Positions 11,864 to 23,813 of a DNA stretch of 64,000 bases are shown here, one piece after another. The DNA comes from Agapanthus africanus (Eukaryota > Streptophyta > Magnoliopsida > Asparagales > Amaryllidaceae). The notes beneath the pieces were generated by a model that was not told where the DNA came from, did no database searches, and saw nothing but the letters and a program-made list of their open reading frames with translations. The DNA lies in the NCBI GenBank assembly GCA_030015575.1, contig CM057337.1:296074044-296138043 (forward strand). Direction: 5' to 3'. Numbering within the stretch: position 1 is the stretch's first letter; every line of letters starts with the position of its first letter. The translations under genes and the position numbers were made by a program.

Positions 11864-13907
11864 ATATATATACATAGCTCAGAACCGAGAAAACTCATGG
11901 TGGACGCCACATATCATATCTTGAGAAAACCGCATTTTTCTTTTAAAATGATCATATGTTTTCAAAATTCACATGCGGTTTCCCAAATCCAGAAATCTCA
12001 TGAAAATGGAAATCTCCAAGAACATCATAATATGTGAATATGTGTATGATTGCGAATGTACATGATATTAATATGATGCAAGCTAGATGGATTACTTGAA
12101 GATTACATGTCAATAATGATGCAAATGCAAAAATGCTAGTTATCAAGTAAGTTCTATAATACGTGACATAGCAATTACCAATGGCGTGTGTGTACATATA
12201 GGATAGTGCACGTGCGGCATCAACTATTGGTAATGGTGTAAGTGTCCTAGTGTGATAACATCAATATGCATGAAGGTGCATATGAAATATGGACATGTGT
12301 ATAAGCATAGGAATACAAGAATTGTAATTAGTACTAAACATCGTGCGCTTTACGACATCCGAACGATTTCCCCATAGATGTTAAATCTACTCACCGGAAT
12401 GTCTCGGCTAATCAAATCCGACCACCACCTTTCCATTCCTAGCCGCGTCCGACGTCTCCGCAACCAATCTTAGAATCGCACAAAACTTAGCACATGAGGC
12501 TAGAAATCCGATATAACGCGAAATCAATTACTATACGAGCGATCCAACTCTCACGAGTTAGCACTTATGAACTTGGTGTGTTAAACGTGTGCAACAACGT
12601 CTTGGACTTCCCCTAAGGGCTGTTATCCAAGGGAAACGTCAATACAAGAACCGAAACATTCGTATTATACATTAACAAAATCCTTAATTTAAGGTAAAAT
12701 GGTCCTATATTTTGATAGAGGTACAACTAGAGAAAGTTGCATACACCGGAGACCTAAATAGAGCTACAGAGAGCCCTCGACCAAGACCAACCACCTGACT
12801 CCACTACCTGGACATAAATTGCGACCAGAACCTATAAAATTGCGGCCAAAAGATTAGGGTAGGGGCTCGGGTTTTGAAGGTGAATTCCTAGTCCTATAAC
12901 TAGTCTCCAGTAATTGCAACTTTTCTCTGAAATCACTGGTTTAATAGCTGATCTCGTAAGAAACCTAAAAATTAACTAAACTTGATATTTAACACTAATT
13001 TGAAATATTAAGGTGTTTTAGTGCAAACAAGGTAGTTTAATAAGGCTATAGACACTAAACTACTCTTAACTACCCTAATTTGAGTCATGATTACCCTAAT
13101 AGTCATTACAACCCTAAACTTGACTTAACCCTCTCCTAAAACTTTAGATTTGCATTAAACACTTCCCTAAGTCTAAGTTAATTAAGGAGAATTAAGGAAA
13201 AAGATTAGCAAAACATGTTATAACTTAACTCATACCTTACAAAAAGATGATGAAGGCCCTAACTTGATAAGATTGCCACCAAAAAGAAAACTTGCTTCAA
13301 GGAAACCCTTGAAGAGGTTTAAATGAGATTTTGGATAAGATTAGTGAAGCATTTGTGTTGATTTGGGTATGGTTTTAGTGAGGTAGAGAACGGTTTTAGG
13401 TTAAAGAGAAGGAAGAAGAAGAAGAGAAGAAGAGATAAGAATGAGGTGAAGAAAAAAATCTAGAGAGTGAGAGAGAGTAAATTAACCATGGCTCCCTCTC
13501 TCTTCATTAAATGCACCATGCCTCATTATCCTTTTCATATTTTATTTCCCTCAAAATCTAGAACCATCCAACATTTAAAATGCATTAGCCATTTGTAAAA
13601 TGTGTCTTAATGTGTCATGGTTGCATAAACCCGTTTTAACCAATACTAACCTATTATTAACACTAAATTAGTGTATAAGTGCATTTAAAATATAATTTTT
13701 CAATAATAATTAAATAATTAAATAATTAAATAAATAAATATTTAAATAAATAAGTAATTAAATACATAATTAATAAATAATTACATAAGTAAAGAAGTAT
13801 ATTTATGACTATGTGGAAAATAATTAATTAACTAGGTTTTATTGAAAGACGCATGTTATACCACTAATTAATCTATAATTATTCTAAACGATTTTAAAAA
13901 CGTTACA
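11864..13907 (-). mobile_element. LARD-3: truncated minus-strand LARD-type LTR
   Basis: Read on the minus strand it starts TGTAACG (13907 leftward) and follows the LARD LTR order: the 'acactaaattagtgt' block (about 13665), 'accatggctccctctc' (about 13485), the splice-donor-like GTGAGTAGAT (12385-12394), the stem-loop (12174-12234), and the 'ccaccatgag' block (about 11898). It is cut on the left where the plus-strand Copia-type LTR ends, so the rest lies outside the window. A possible target site GCGAG follows at 13908. It is clearly diverged from LARD-1 and LARD-2. No genes are seen. Confidence 0.75.
12174..12234 (-). other. LARD-3 version of the LTR stem-loop
   Basis: Arms ATTACCAAT (12174-12182) and ATTGGTAAT (12226-12234) are perfect complements. 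Relative to LARD-1 and LARD-2, a G-C pair is replaced by an A-T pair with both arms changed. Flanking words (taggacac, ttgctatgtcacgta) are also shared. Confidence 0.65.
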
Positions 13908-14265
13908 GCGAGTTCGTTCGGTGTACTCGTTCTCCAATGAGCACTTGTGTACAATCTTTGGTGTCAAACACCAATGGTTGTGAGATCAACCATCGCCCCC
14001 GTACAGGGTCAAGAAACGTACAAACTAGTCTAATCTGGAATATCGATGCCCTATCTCGATACTCTCTCGACTAGAAACACTTCATGGATTTGCTTGTGGA
14101 CTACTCAGGCCCTACTAGTATGATCTACATCATATTCCTGGTACTCAAGAATTTTTTTTTAAGGGCTTTATCAATATGTATCAATGAAATAGTAAACTAG
14201 AACAAATGCACATGTTAAGATAATGAGTAACCAGATAGAATACTATCACGTTGAGAAAGAAAGTC

Positions 14266-14319
<54 letters not shown>

Positions 14320-14443
14320 AAGCATCTACTATAATTTACAATAATGGCCTTTACGGCATACATATCACTATATATATATATATATGTCCAAGCATCTACT
14401 ATAATTTACAATAATGGCCTTTACGGCATACATATCACTAACA
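13908..14443 (-). repeat. Copia-type LTR fragment, minus strand
   Basis: This is the 5' portion of a minus-strand Copia-type LTR. Its outer end reads TGTTAGTGATATG on the minus strand (14443 leftward), the same LTR start as in element A at 21776. It is interrupted on the left by LARD-3. No polypurine tract lies to its right, so it is a solo or 5' LTR. No coding sequence is seen. Confidence 0.7.
14301..14440. repeat. Exact 70-bp tandem duplication at an LTR end
   Basis: Positions 14301-14370 are repeated exactly at 14371-14440. Each unit is a short TA run followed by 'tgtccaagcatctactat' and the LTR terminal sequence. Slippage or unequal exchange seeded by the neighbouring (TA)n tract (about 14270-14310) is the likely origin. 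Confidence 0.9.
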
Positions 14444-15062
14444 ATAGCGTCAGATCCCTAATAACCAGATAAGTCGTGTCGGAGTCAAGCTCATCACCAA
14501 CCGAGAAACTATTGAATTCTTATCGGTAATCTTTCCAACGTGGCCACTGATTTAGGGTGATGGTCAACTGAACACAGCACGATATCGAGTCCTAATACAA
14601 GGATTGATGAATCCCCGACAATCGCTCACGGCTTTCATATGGCTCAGGATTGTACCTAACTAAAACCTATTTGCACGACTCCTACTGAGCCGTGGTAGGG
14701 TTGTAATCTAAGTAATGTGGGAACTCACATGATATAAATGACGATCTCAGGTCAAAAGACTAACATGTACTCATGCCACTAGAGAACTTCCATCTGACGA
14801 TAAATATAATACCATTTAGAAGTTCTCGACGAGTCCGTCTGGTGTACTCACCTCCAGTGAGCACCTGTATACTTTCTTAGGTGACACAACACCAATAGCT
14901 TGTAAGACCGGCCATCTCCCCTTGTTGGGGTCTCGAAACATGTACACTCGTTTACTCCAAAATATCGATGCCAAGTCTTGATACTCCCATGACTAGGAAC
15001 ATTTAAAGATGTGCTTATGGACTACCCAGCTCTCACGTATATGATCTCCGTCATAATGCTGG
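14444..15062 (-). repeat. Copia-type LTR middle fragment, minus strand
   Basis: It matches the middle of the other minus-strand LTRs, for example 59890-60480. Shared words are the 'ataagtcgtg' region, the 'gagaacttccatctgacg' region and 'tggactacccagctc'. It is bounded by another LTR on each side, so it is the receiving sequence for those insertions. No gene is seen. Confidence 0.6.
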
Positions 15063-17000
15063 TGAAAGTCTGCCCTAGCACCACCATGAGGTCCAAGTGA
15101 CATCAAGCATGCCAAATTCAAATTTTTATAGGTGCTAAGCTAGACTAAACAAGACCTTTAACTAGTTGATTAGGGTTTTAGGTTTGATATCAAGAAAAAC
15201 AAAGAGAAGGAAAAGATGTTAAACCCTATAGATCGAGTCCTTCTCTTCTTTAGCTCCATGTAGTAGTCCACGCGACTCCACTAGGCTCTACTTCAAGCTG
15301 GAACGAGATTGTTCCGATGACCTTCGTCCCGAAGATGATCCATGCGATGTCCCTCCAACTCAAGCTACCTCTACATTAAACTCTTTGGTACAGGAAACAC
15401 GCAACACTTGATCGCTAGTCAAGTGTAGGATGGTGAAGTAGGTGATAAGAAAGCTCACAAGTTTGTGTTCAAGCTTCATGGTTCACATCACATGTGAGGG
15501 TTGATGCTTGAACCATGACAATGAGGAAGATGAAGAAGCTAGAGAGCATGAGAGCATTAAATGGGAGAAACTCAAGAAAATAGCAAAGTGTTAGAATGAA
15601 CAAGTGAATGGCTAACTCCTTGACCTCACTCATTCAAGCATGGAGTTATTGCAATATAAAATTGCACCCATGCTTGAATAGTGAGTCAAGATGAATAAAC
15701 AATGATAAAAGCCCATGCTCCCAAAGTCTTCCCATTTTCCACCTCATTTCTATTTTCATAAAATAGAAATTTATGTCATGCTACATATATATATATTAAT
15801 ACATATAATAAAATATTTAGTGAGCTAATGATATTAGTTAAGATATAATTATATCAAATATAATATATATTACATTATTAAATCAACACTTGATTTAATA
15901 ATCCGGTTATATCACATATGACCGGCTAATATCATTTATCTGTATATCACATTATCAAATAAACACTTGATTCGACAATCTTGTTATATCACATATAACC
16001 AAACCGATAACAGATAACTGCCAGATTACAATACGGTATCACATACATGTATTAAATCAGGCCCACAGACATATCAAATATGTGTCCTACTACGTTTCGC
16101 TTGAACCAGGGAACTTCTGTGTGGGACTCTAAAGACTCGTCAATACGCCAGCAGTGTGATGATCACATCAGTCACCTATAAGCCGTCAGCAGTACTAGCT
16201 GGACGTAACGGCTACCCGGGTATTGAGCGATATGAAGATCAACAAGCAAGCTCGTCCATACTCTCTATGAAGCCTATCAGTAACAATTCCGTACAGTCTG
16301 GTCTCTTCGTCTGATATGTCGCATATCATGTCTAGGGTTGGTAAACGTCAGAACCAAGTAACGTGATAAGTCATGCCGATGTCTGGCCTATAGCGGTTCA
16401 AGAAACTGCTGATAACTCTTATCAGTGAATCTCAGCAGCAGCCCTATTCAGGGATTTCCAGTTATAGCCAATCGAGCATAGCACAACATCAAACCCAAAT
16501 ACCGGGAGAGACGAAACCCCTCCTATCGCTCATTGCCTCCATGTGACTCGGGACTGTACCAAAAATCCTCCTGTTTGCACATCTCCTTTGAGCGTGGTAG
16601 GGAGGAAATCAAAGCACAATGGGAGCCGCACAAGACTCTATGACGATCTCGGGTCTATAAACTAACATGTACCAATATCACCAGAGGACTGCTATCTAAC
16701 GATAGGTATACTACCAACTAGGAGTCCTCGGAGAGTGCTGTTCCGTGTACCCATTCTCTAATGAGCACCTATGTACAATCTTTGATGTCACACACCAATG
16801 GTTGTGGGATCAACCATCGCCCTCTAAGAGAAAAGAAACGTACACACTAGTCTACTCTTGAATACCGATGCCCTAGTCTCGATATTCCCTCGACTAGGAA
16901 CTGATTAAAGGATGTACTTTTGGACCACCCTGGCCCCACTAGTATGATCTCATCATAATCCTGGTAGTCAAGTACATATCCTAAGGGCTTTATCAATATG
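15063..17000 (-). repeat. Copia-type LTR, minus strand, nearly complete
   Basis: Starts TGAAAG at 15063 (minus-strand LTR end CTTTCA) and runs through blocks typical of these LTRs. It carries the 'aactcgtcaatacgcc'-like block near 16135, the 'gggagagacgaaacccctcc' block near 16503 and the 'aagtacatatcctaaggg' block near 16970. The match to the LTR family stops near 17000 before the usual LTR start. No priming site is next to the left end, so it is a solo or 3' LTR. No gene is seen. Confidence 0.65.
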
Positions 17001-18346
17001 TGAGAGCAACGAAACCGGCGATACACCACATATTACACTTACGTCGCAGAAAAGAAAGTGAAAAACTATAACAATTGGAATCCGCAACCATCTTAGACAT
17101 CATAAACCCAATGTATCACATACTTTGTATTTCATGCCCAACCAAATGAATTCCTTAGACATTACATGCCTAACAATTAGAAACCCCGCATTTTAGTCTC
17201 GATATTGAAAGCACTTTCCAATAACATGTCGGGTAATTCAACAAGATTCCCGATAACCTGATCGAATGCTCATCGTAAACTTTAGTAGATGGCCGCACCC
17301 CCGATGCCGTCAACAAAGTGCACTAAGACGGAACACCGCGGCCGAGAGCACCCAAACGGATGCTTTTGGAAATAGGGTTCTCCTACAGTCACTTGGTCGG
17401 GGCTATGGGGTGTGGCTATCTAGTAAGGTTACCCGGTGAGTATCCGCGTACACTAAGTAATTGCGACGGAATTTTGATCCACATCAAAATTCCGTGGCAA
17501 CCGATCAAATGAGACTAAACTGCTAGATTTATAAAATTCAAACTAGTTATCCGATAACTAATTATTGTAGATTCCAAGTATTGTATCATAATCACAGATA
17601 GCTAGACGATGTTAAACGTTTCGATCGAATAAACAAACACCCAATATTTCCCAAAGAGCTCAACGCTTGAGCGGAGTTCAAAAAGTACCAAGAATATGCC
17701 ACATCTCCTATGAACCATCCGTAGATGGGCCGACCCATGCCTCACTCATGTCTCCGCGGAACTGCCGCAAACCCTAGGGTATGACCGCGGTTCCGCGATC
17801 CAAAAAGTCGAGTTTGGGTATCGTTCTTCTATAGGGTCCACAGAAATGCATGCATGATTTTCTGAAGATTTTAAACTTGGAAAAATCCAACTCTTGGAAA
17901 ATTTCCAGTGAGGGAAAATATGGGTTATTGATATCCGTTTGAACTTTTTAATATCGTCTAAATAAGCCGAATAGATGTCAGAATTATAATTACGAATCAC
18001 TCCGAATTGCCTTTGCAGAAAGTTAAATCACATGCAATTTTAGCAAAAAACAAGCAACAACTGAAACACCTAAACCCAGAGACTAGAACACTAAAAAAAA
18101 ATTGAAGCCAGAATCCCACCATTGAACCGGTGAGCTCGGTATTTTAGCCTATGTGGCAGGCCGCTTCCACACCAATTTGCTTCAAATTTCTATGGTGTTC
18201 ATGTTATATCACATACAACATTCTGCAGTTGCTAAAAAAAATTTTAGAGGCTATTTGAAATTCGACAGAAACTAGGATTGTGTATCGGGTGTTTCGGAGT
18301 TGTTTCGGTTTCGTAATCTAACTAACATCGTTTAAATCTCTAGCTT
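17001..18346 (-). other. Retrotransposon leader of mixed affinity, minus strand
   Basis: This lies directly downstream (minus-strand sense) of a priming site. The first part, about 18000-18346, resembles the leader of element A (45967-46100): both contain 'gaaaccgaaa' and 'cctagtttctg'. The part at about 17585-17950 instead matches the LARD interiors (5325-5650 and 37610-37905), sharing 'gcggcagttccgcgg' and the 'gttgagctc' and 'cgatcgaa' words. The remainder to 17001 has no recognisable gene. Whether it is chimeric or the families share a leader module is unresolved. Confidence 0.5.
17467..17494. other. Perfect 12-bp inverted repeat with 4-nt loop
   Basis: CGGAATTTTGAT (17467-17478), spacer CCAC, ATCAAAATTCCG (17483-17494). 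It would form a compact hairpin in the leader transcript. I saw no second copy in the window, and its function is unknown. Confidence 0.85.
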
Positions 18347-18359
18347 GGCTCTGATACCA
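18347..18359 (-). other. Primer binding site (tRNA-iMet), minus strand
   Basis: GGCTCTGATACCA on the plus strand is TGGTATCAGAGCC on the minus strand. It lies one base from the LTR end at 18361. It marks that LTR as a 5' LTR for sequence to the left. Confidence 0.9.
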
Positions 18360-18360
18360 T

Positions 18361-20477
18361 TGTAGGGTTCCCTAGGTCGGCAACAAGGTTTCGGGAGGCA
18401 TCGTCTATGCCATTTTCAAAATTTTGCCGTTCTAAGGAACCCTAACCCTAGAATCTTAACTAGAGAATTAAACCGTAAACAGATTTACATCTAAGTGAAT
18501 GAGGAATTCAACCTTTGTAGACCGGTCCTTCACTTCTAAAGATCTGTGTAGTAGTCCCTTCGCTCCAAGTAGTGAACATCCAAACTCTAGTAAGGGTTCA
18601 CAAGAAGAAATGAACAAGCTTGCTCGAAGTCTTCGAGGCCGAAGATGATCTACGTCGAGGAGACTCAAGCTCATGCTACCTCTTCACTAATGGTAGATTA
18701 GTGAAGCAAACACCCTAAAGTAAATGGCTAATATAGTAGAGAATGATGAATTAGGAATTGAGCTCTCTTTAGATTTATCTTTCTCACAATATTTTCTCAC
18801 CTTTTCAAAAGCTAGAAAGCTTTTTCATGAAGAAGAAGATGATGAAGTGATGATGAAAAATGAAACTCATGAGATGAGAATAGCAACCATGGGTGAGTTA
18901 GTATCATACACTAACCCATGTAAAGAATAAACCATGGCTAACAATAATGGTTAGGTTAATAAATACCTACAAGTAAAATCAAATGAGTGTACTTAGTTAA
19001 TGGTTCCACAAGCTTCTCCAAGCTTCAACCATTAAACCAATTTCCACCAATTTATTAATTACTAAAATAATTATAAACTCTTCATTATTTCAGGCAAGGT
19101 GTAAGTCTCATACACCCATGAAGAATGTAGCATCAAGCTTGACACAATAAAATGTACATTAATATATATCACATATATACTAAAGCACAAAGTGAGAAAA
19201 AGAAATGTTTAAGTGAGCAAATACTAATTAACGTAAATTAATATATCACATATATAATTATACATTAAGTTAGAAAATCAACACTTGATTTAATAATCCG
19301 GCTATTTCACTTACAACCGACTAATATCAAATGCAACAACTTATCGAATCAATACTTGATCCGATAGCCCGGCTATATCACATATAACCGACCGATATCA
19401 TATATCGCGAGATAGAATACGGTATCACATACGCGCATTAATATCGGTCACGCACATATCACATATGTGCTCCTACTTCATTTCGCATGAACCAGGAAAC
19501 CTCTGTGTAGGACTCTAAAGACTCATCAATACGCCGGCAGTAAGTGATGATCATATCAAACACCCACAAGCCGCAAGCGGTCTGCTAAATGTAATGGCCA
19601 CCCGGGTATTGAGCGATCAGAAGATCAACAAGAAAGCCTGCTCATACTCCTGCGAATCCAATACACTACCGTAGAATCCGGTCTCTTCGTCAGATATGTC
19701 GCATATTGCAGCCTGGGGTGGTATAACGTCAGACACCAATAGCTTGATAAGTCATGCCGATGCAAGGTCCATAACGGTTCGAGAAACTATTGATAACACT
19801 TACCAGTAAATCTCAGCAACCCTGGCCAGGGATATCCTGTTATGGTCAATCGAGCATAGCGCAACATCAACCCCCAATACCGGGAGAGACGAATCCCTTC
19901 CTATCGCTCATTGCCTCCATGTGACTCAGGACTGCACAGTGGGAATCACATAAGACACTATGACGATCACGGGTCGAAAGACTAACCTGTACCAGTGTCA
20001 CCAGAGAACTGCTTTCTGACAATAGGTATAATACCATCTAGGAGTTCTCGGCAAGTTCGTCCAGTATACCTAGTCTCCATTGAGCACCCGTATACCATCT
20101 CTGATGTCAAACACCAATGGATATGGGATCATCCATCGCCCATCATATAGGTCGAGAATTGCATACGCTAGTCTACTCTGGAATATCGATGCCCCGTCTC
20201 GATACCCCCACGACTAGGAACAATATAAGGATGTACTTACCGACTACCATGTCCCCACTAGTATTATCTGCATCATAATCCTGGTAGTCAAGTACTCATC
20301 CTAAAGTCTTTATCAACATGTAATAGAAAGAAAATAAGTGTACATGATAAGATAAGAGCAACTAGATAGCATACTATCATGTCGAGCAAGAAATTCCTCC
20401 CTATATATGTCCAAGCATCCACTACAATATACATCGCATGTACGGTAATGGCATCTAGGGCATACATATAACTAACA
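18361..20477 (-). repeat. Complete Copia-type LTR F (2117 bp), minus strand
   Basis: Bounded by TGTAGGG on the left and CTAACA on the right; on the minus strand it reads TGTTAG...CCCTACA. A priming site lies outside the left end and a polypurine tract with the end of pol outside the right end, so the same LTR is next to both a 5' and a 3' internal region. The short open frame at 18724-18930 lies within it and is not convincing as a gene. Confidence 0.85.
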
Positions 20478-21775
20478 ATCTCCCACTTGCACTAAGGCCA
20501 TTTGTTGTAGTATCTCATACTCAACGTCCTATAGAAGTCTCTCTAGATTAAGGCTTTTGTGAGTGGATCCGCTGTGTTATCCTTCGCGTCTACTCTCCTA
20601 ACCTCGATCCCTTGGAGATTAACCATCTCCCTGATCAGGTGATACTGTCCTCAGAATATGTCTGGAACGCTGATGGGACCTGCGTTCCTAGGCCAAAGAC
20701 ACAACTCCATTTTTGTAACAATAACAGTTATTGGACGCTTAATGGTAGGAACCATGTTGATCTTATGAACAAGAAATGCCCAGACAGCCACTTTGGCAGT
20801 ATCATTAGTACCAATGTATTCAGCTTTTATCGTCTAGTATGTCACGGTATCTAGCTTGGAACTCTTCAAACATACCGTCCCTCAACTGAGAGTAAAGAAA
20901 ATGCATGTGACTGACTTTCAGTCGACCTTATCAATCTGGAAGCTTGAACCAAGAACATTCATTTAGTGATTCTCAAGTACTTAAGAATGTCCTCCACAGC
21001 TTTCCAGTGATTCTCCCAATATCCGATTGATTCCTGATCACTACACCTAGTGAGTCATCTACATCTGGTATGGTACATAACATCGCATATATGATAGAGC
21101 CTACTGCCGAAGCATAGGATACCCCTTGCACACGAGCTCTTTCCAAATCAGTCTTGAAAGACATCTTTTTGGAGAGAGTGATTCCTCAGTAAGTGAACGA
21201 ACCGCCACGCTTAGAATCTTCCATACTAAACCCCTTTACTACAGTGTTAATATACCTGGATTTGGGACACTCCCAATATCCACATAGATATATCAACATA
21301 GATCATAATCCACAAGATGTAGTAGGTATCATCCAGATCATCCATGGAGAATCCTTGTGATAAGATTAGCTTTTTTGACTGTAGCATAGGAAACCATTTC
21401 CTATCAAGAGTATGTTATCTACGTACAATACATGTAAGATAACCTCACTCTCTACAATCTTCTTGTATATACAAGGTTCATCTACCATTTTGATGAAGTC
21501 AAACTCTTTGACTGCCACATCAAAATAGATGTTCCAACTTCGCGATGCTTGCTTTAATCCTGATGGACTTAAGCATACCTTTGAAAGTGTCAACTTTTCC
21601 ATTTACACCACGAATCATCTCAAGATCCATTTTCTCCTAATGGGTTTTACCCCTTCAGGTGCAACATTCAAAGTCATACTTTGTTGGTGTACATGGATTC
21701 TATCTTTGGTCGAATAGCATCCATCCATTTCACAAAGTCTCCACTTGTGATGGCCTGCTAGTTGGGCCATCATCT
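20478..21775 (-). pseudogene. Decayed Copia pol 3' fragment (RT-RNase H), element F
   Basis: Read on the minus strand, it holds reverse-transcriptase and RNase H segments close to those of elements B and D, including the 'GLKQASRSWNI' and 'LYVDNILLIGN' regions. The pol end is followed by a polypurine tract (20478-20490) and LTR F, which is the normal 3' layout of a Copia element. It is broken in many places and is older than A, which is inserted at 21776 (target site CATCT, 21771-21775). The upstream pol and gag would lie beyond the window, on the far side of A. Confidence 0.8.
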
Positions 21776-23771
21776 TGTTAGTGATATATGCCCTAGAGGC
21801 CATTAATGTATCATACTGGTTTGTATATTATTTAATGGAAGCTTGGGATATTCACAGTTGTACTGACAATCTTGCTCAAAATGGTAGTATGCTACTTGGT
21901 TTGTTTCTACTTCAATATGTGCATGCGTTTTAGCATATCACTTATACATATTAGTAGAGCCCTTAGGATCTTTGCTTGATTAACAGCGTTGTGATGGCAG
22001 TCACACTAGTGGGGTCTGGGTAGTCTATAAGCACATCCTTATACAGGTCCCTAGTCGTAGGATTATCGAGACGGGGCATCGATACTCCACAGTAGACTAG
22101 TGTATACTTCTCATCCCAGCATGGAAGATGGTCTGTCCCACAGCCATTAGTACGTCTTACTGAAGATAGTATGCAGGTGTTCATTAGGTTATGAGTACAC
22201 CGGACAAGACTCGTTGGGAACTGCTGATGGGTATTATACCTATCGTCGGGTAGCAGTTCCCAAGTGACATGAGTACAGCTTAGTCCGTCGACTTGACATT
22301 GCTACTTCGCCTCGAGTGTGTTCTCACTGTATTTTGAGTACTACCCTACCACGGCTCAAAAGAAGCGTGCAAATAGGTAGTAGTTGGGTGTAGTCCCGAA
22401 GCATTTGGAGGCAGTGGCGGTTAGATAGGATTCGTCTCTCCCGGCTTTGGGGGTTGATATCGCATAGTGTTTGGAGAGCCATTACACAAAGTCCCTGGAA
22501 AGGGCAAGTGAGATTTACTGGTAGGTATTCCAGTAGTTTCTCAGGGTGTTCTAGGCGACACTCCGACACGACTTATACCGCTATTAGGTGTCTGACGTTT
22601 ACCATCCCCTAGGCCCGATATGCGGTACTCTTTGACGAACAGACCGGACTGTACGGAGATTGTCACATGCAGGCTCAGTAGGAGTTTGGATGGGTTTCCT
22701 CATCGTCCTTCTTATCGACAGATACCTGGGTAGCCGTTACGTGCAGCTAGTACCACTTGCGGTTTGTGGTTAAACCCACTGCCAGCGTACTGTCGAGTCT
22801 TTAGAGTCCCACACAGAGGGTGTCCCTGCATCGGGAAAAAGGTGTAGAGGCCGTATGGTTTTATGGAAGGTCTTCGATCACATGTGTGCACTAGTACACG
22901 TATGATGATCGGGCGGATAATACTAGTGGGCTTTGGTTTAAGCGGGATCCTAGTATTATATTGATGGATTGTTTCATCTCTTTGTATTCGTGTTCTTCGG
23001 AATGCGGATGCGGGTATGTATATACGGATGATGTGCATTCTCATAGTTTTGCGGATTTTCTTCTAGAAGAAGGGACACCTATAGGGTTTATTCTTTATGG
23101 ATTAAGCATAATAGGTGGAGGAAATGCGGTGGATTGAGCATTGAACCTAGCATGGCTACTTAGTGACTCATGGTCATAAGTCACCACAAGATATTTGTTG
23201 GGGTTTCTTGATATTTTGGTGGGATATTTACCTCACAAAATATCTAAAAAACTTCACAATATCCAAAGAGGGCAGCCAAGCCAAGTCTTCAAGCAACACT
23301 GTCCTTTCTCATTTTCCTTATGCCTTTTCTTCTTCCCTCAAACCCTAGACCTCTCATGAGTTGAGAAAATTAGGGTTACAAGATACAAAGCACTCCATCC
23401 ACTCTCTCTACGCAACCTAGGCCATCAAGTCTAGCAAGCTACTTGCCCTAGTTACCTCGGAGTTGAGGTTAGAGCTCGGACTATAGACTCTCGGGTGGAT
23501 CGTCTTTGACTCGAGGAAGCCGAGGAGGAAGCCACGATCCGTAACGATCCTTAGAGCCTACGATGACGAGGAGGACAGCGACTAAAAGACTCGAAGGACT
23601 TGGTTTCGTGAGGTATAACTTTCATCAGAGTAGTTAATCCTCACACAGTATTTGCTAGTTAGGGTTTAGACACGATCCGGGAGCTCGAGTCCGTGTTGCG
23701 ATGCTTTGAGAATTGTTTTTCATAACTTCAGCCTCCCTGCGGTCATGCGCGGTGCGTGACATGGACTTACA
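21776..23771 (+). repeat. Copia element A 5' LTR
   Basis: A 1996-bp plus-strand LTR from TGTTAGTG to GGACTTACA, followed one base later by a tRNA-iMet priming site. It resembles the LTRs of element B (23814-25863) throughout but is clearly diverged. It contains the usual family blocks but no convincing gene. The start is fixed by its insertion into the pol fragment of F. Confidence 0.88.
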
Positions 23772-23813
23772 GTGGTATCAGAGCCTAACTAAACAATAAC
23801 TAATAGATTAAAC
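23772..23813 (+). other. Element A priming site and start of leader
   Basis: TGGTATCAGAGCC (23773-23785) matches initiator tRNA-Met. The leader then runs 28 bases to the insertion point of element B. The target site TAAAC (23809-23813) has the near match TAAAT at 45967-45971, where the leader of A resumes. Confidence 0.88.

Noticed and set aside
18347-18359. Possible tRNA gene fragment (GGCTCTGATACCA)
   Set aside because: It is the retrotransposon priming site; no tRNA body or cloverleaf surrounds it.
18724-18930. 68-codon frame starting MANIVENDEL in LTR F
   Set aside because: It lies inside an LTR. The related LTR at about 46883 has similar DNA but does not keep the same frame, and no known protein is recognised.
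22712-23044. 110-codon antisense frame in element A LTR
   Set aside because: Related LTRs at equivalent positions do not keep it and it has no recognisable domain.
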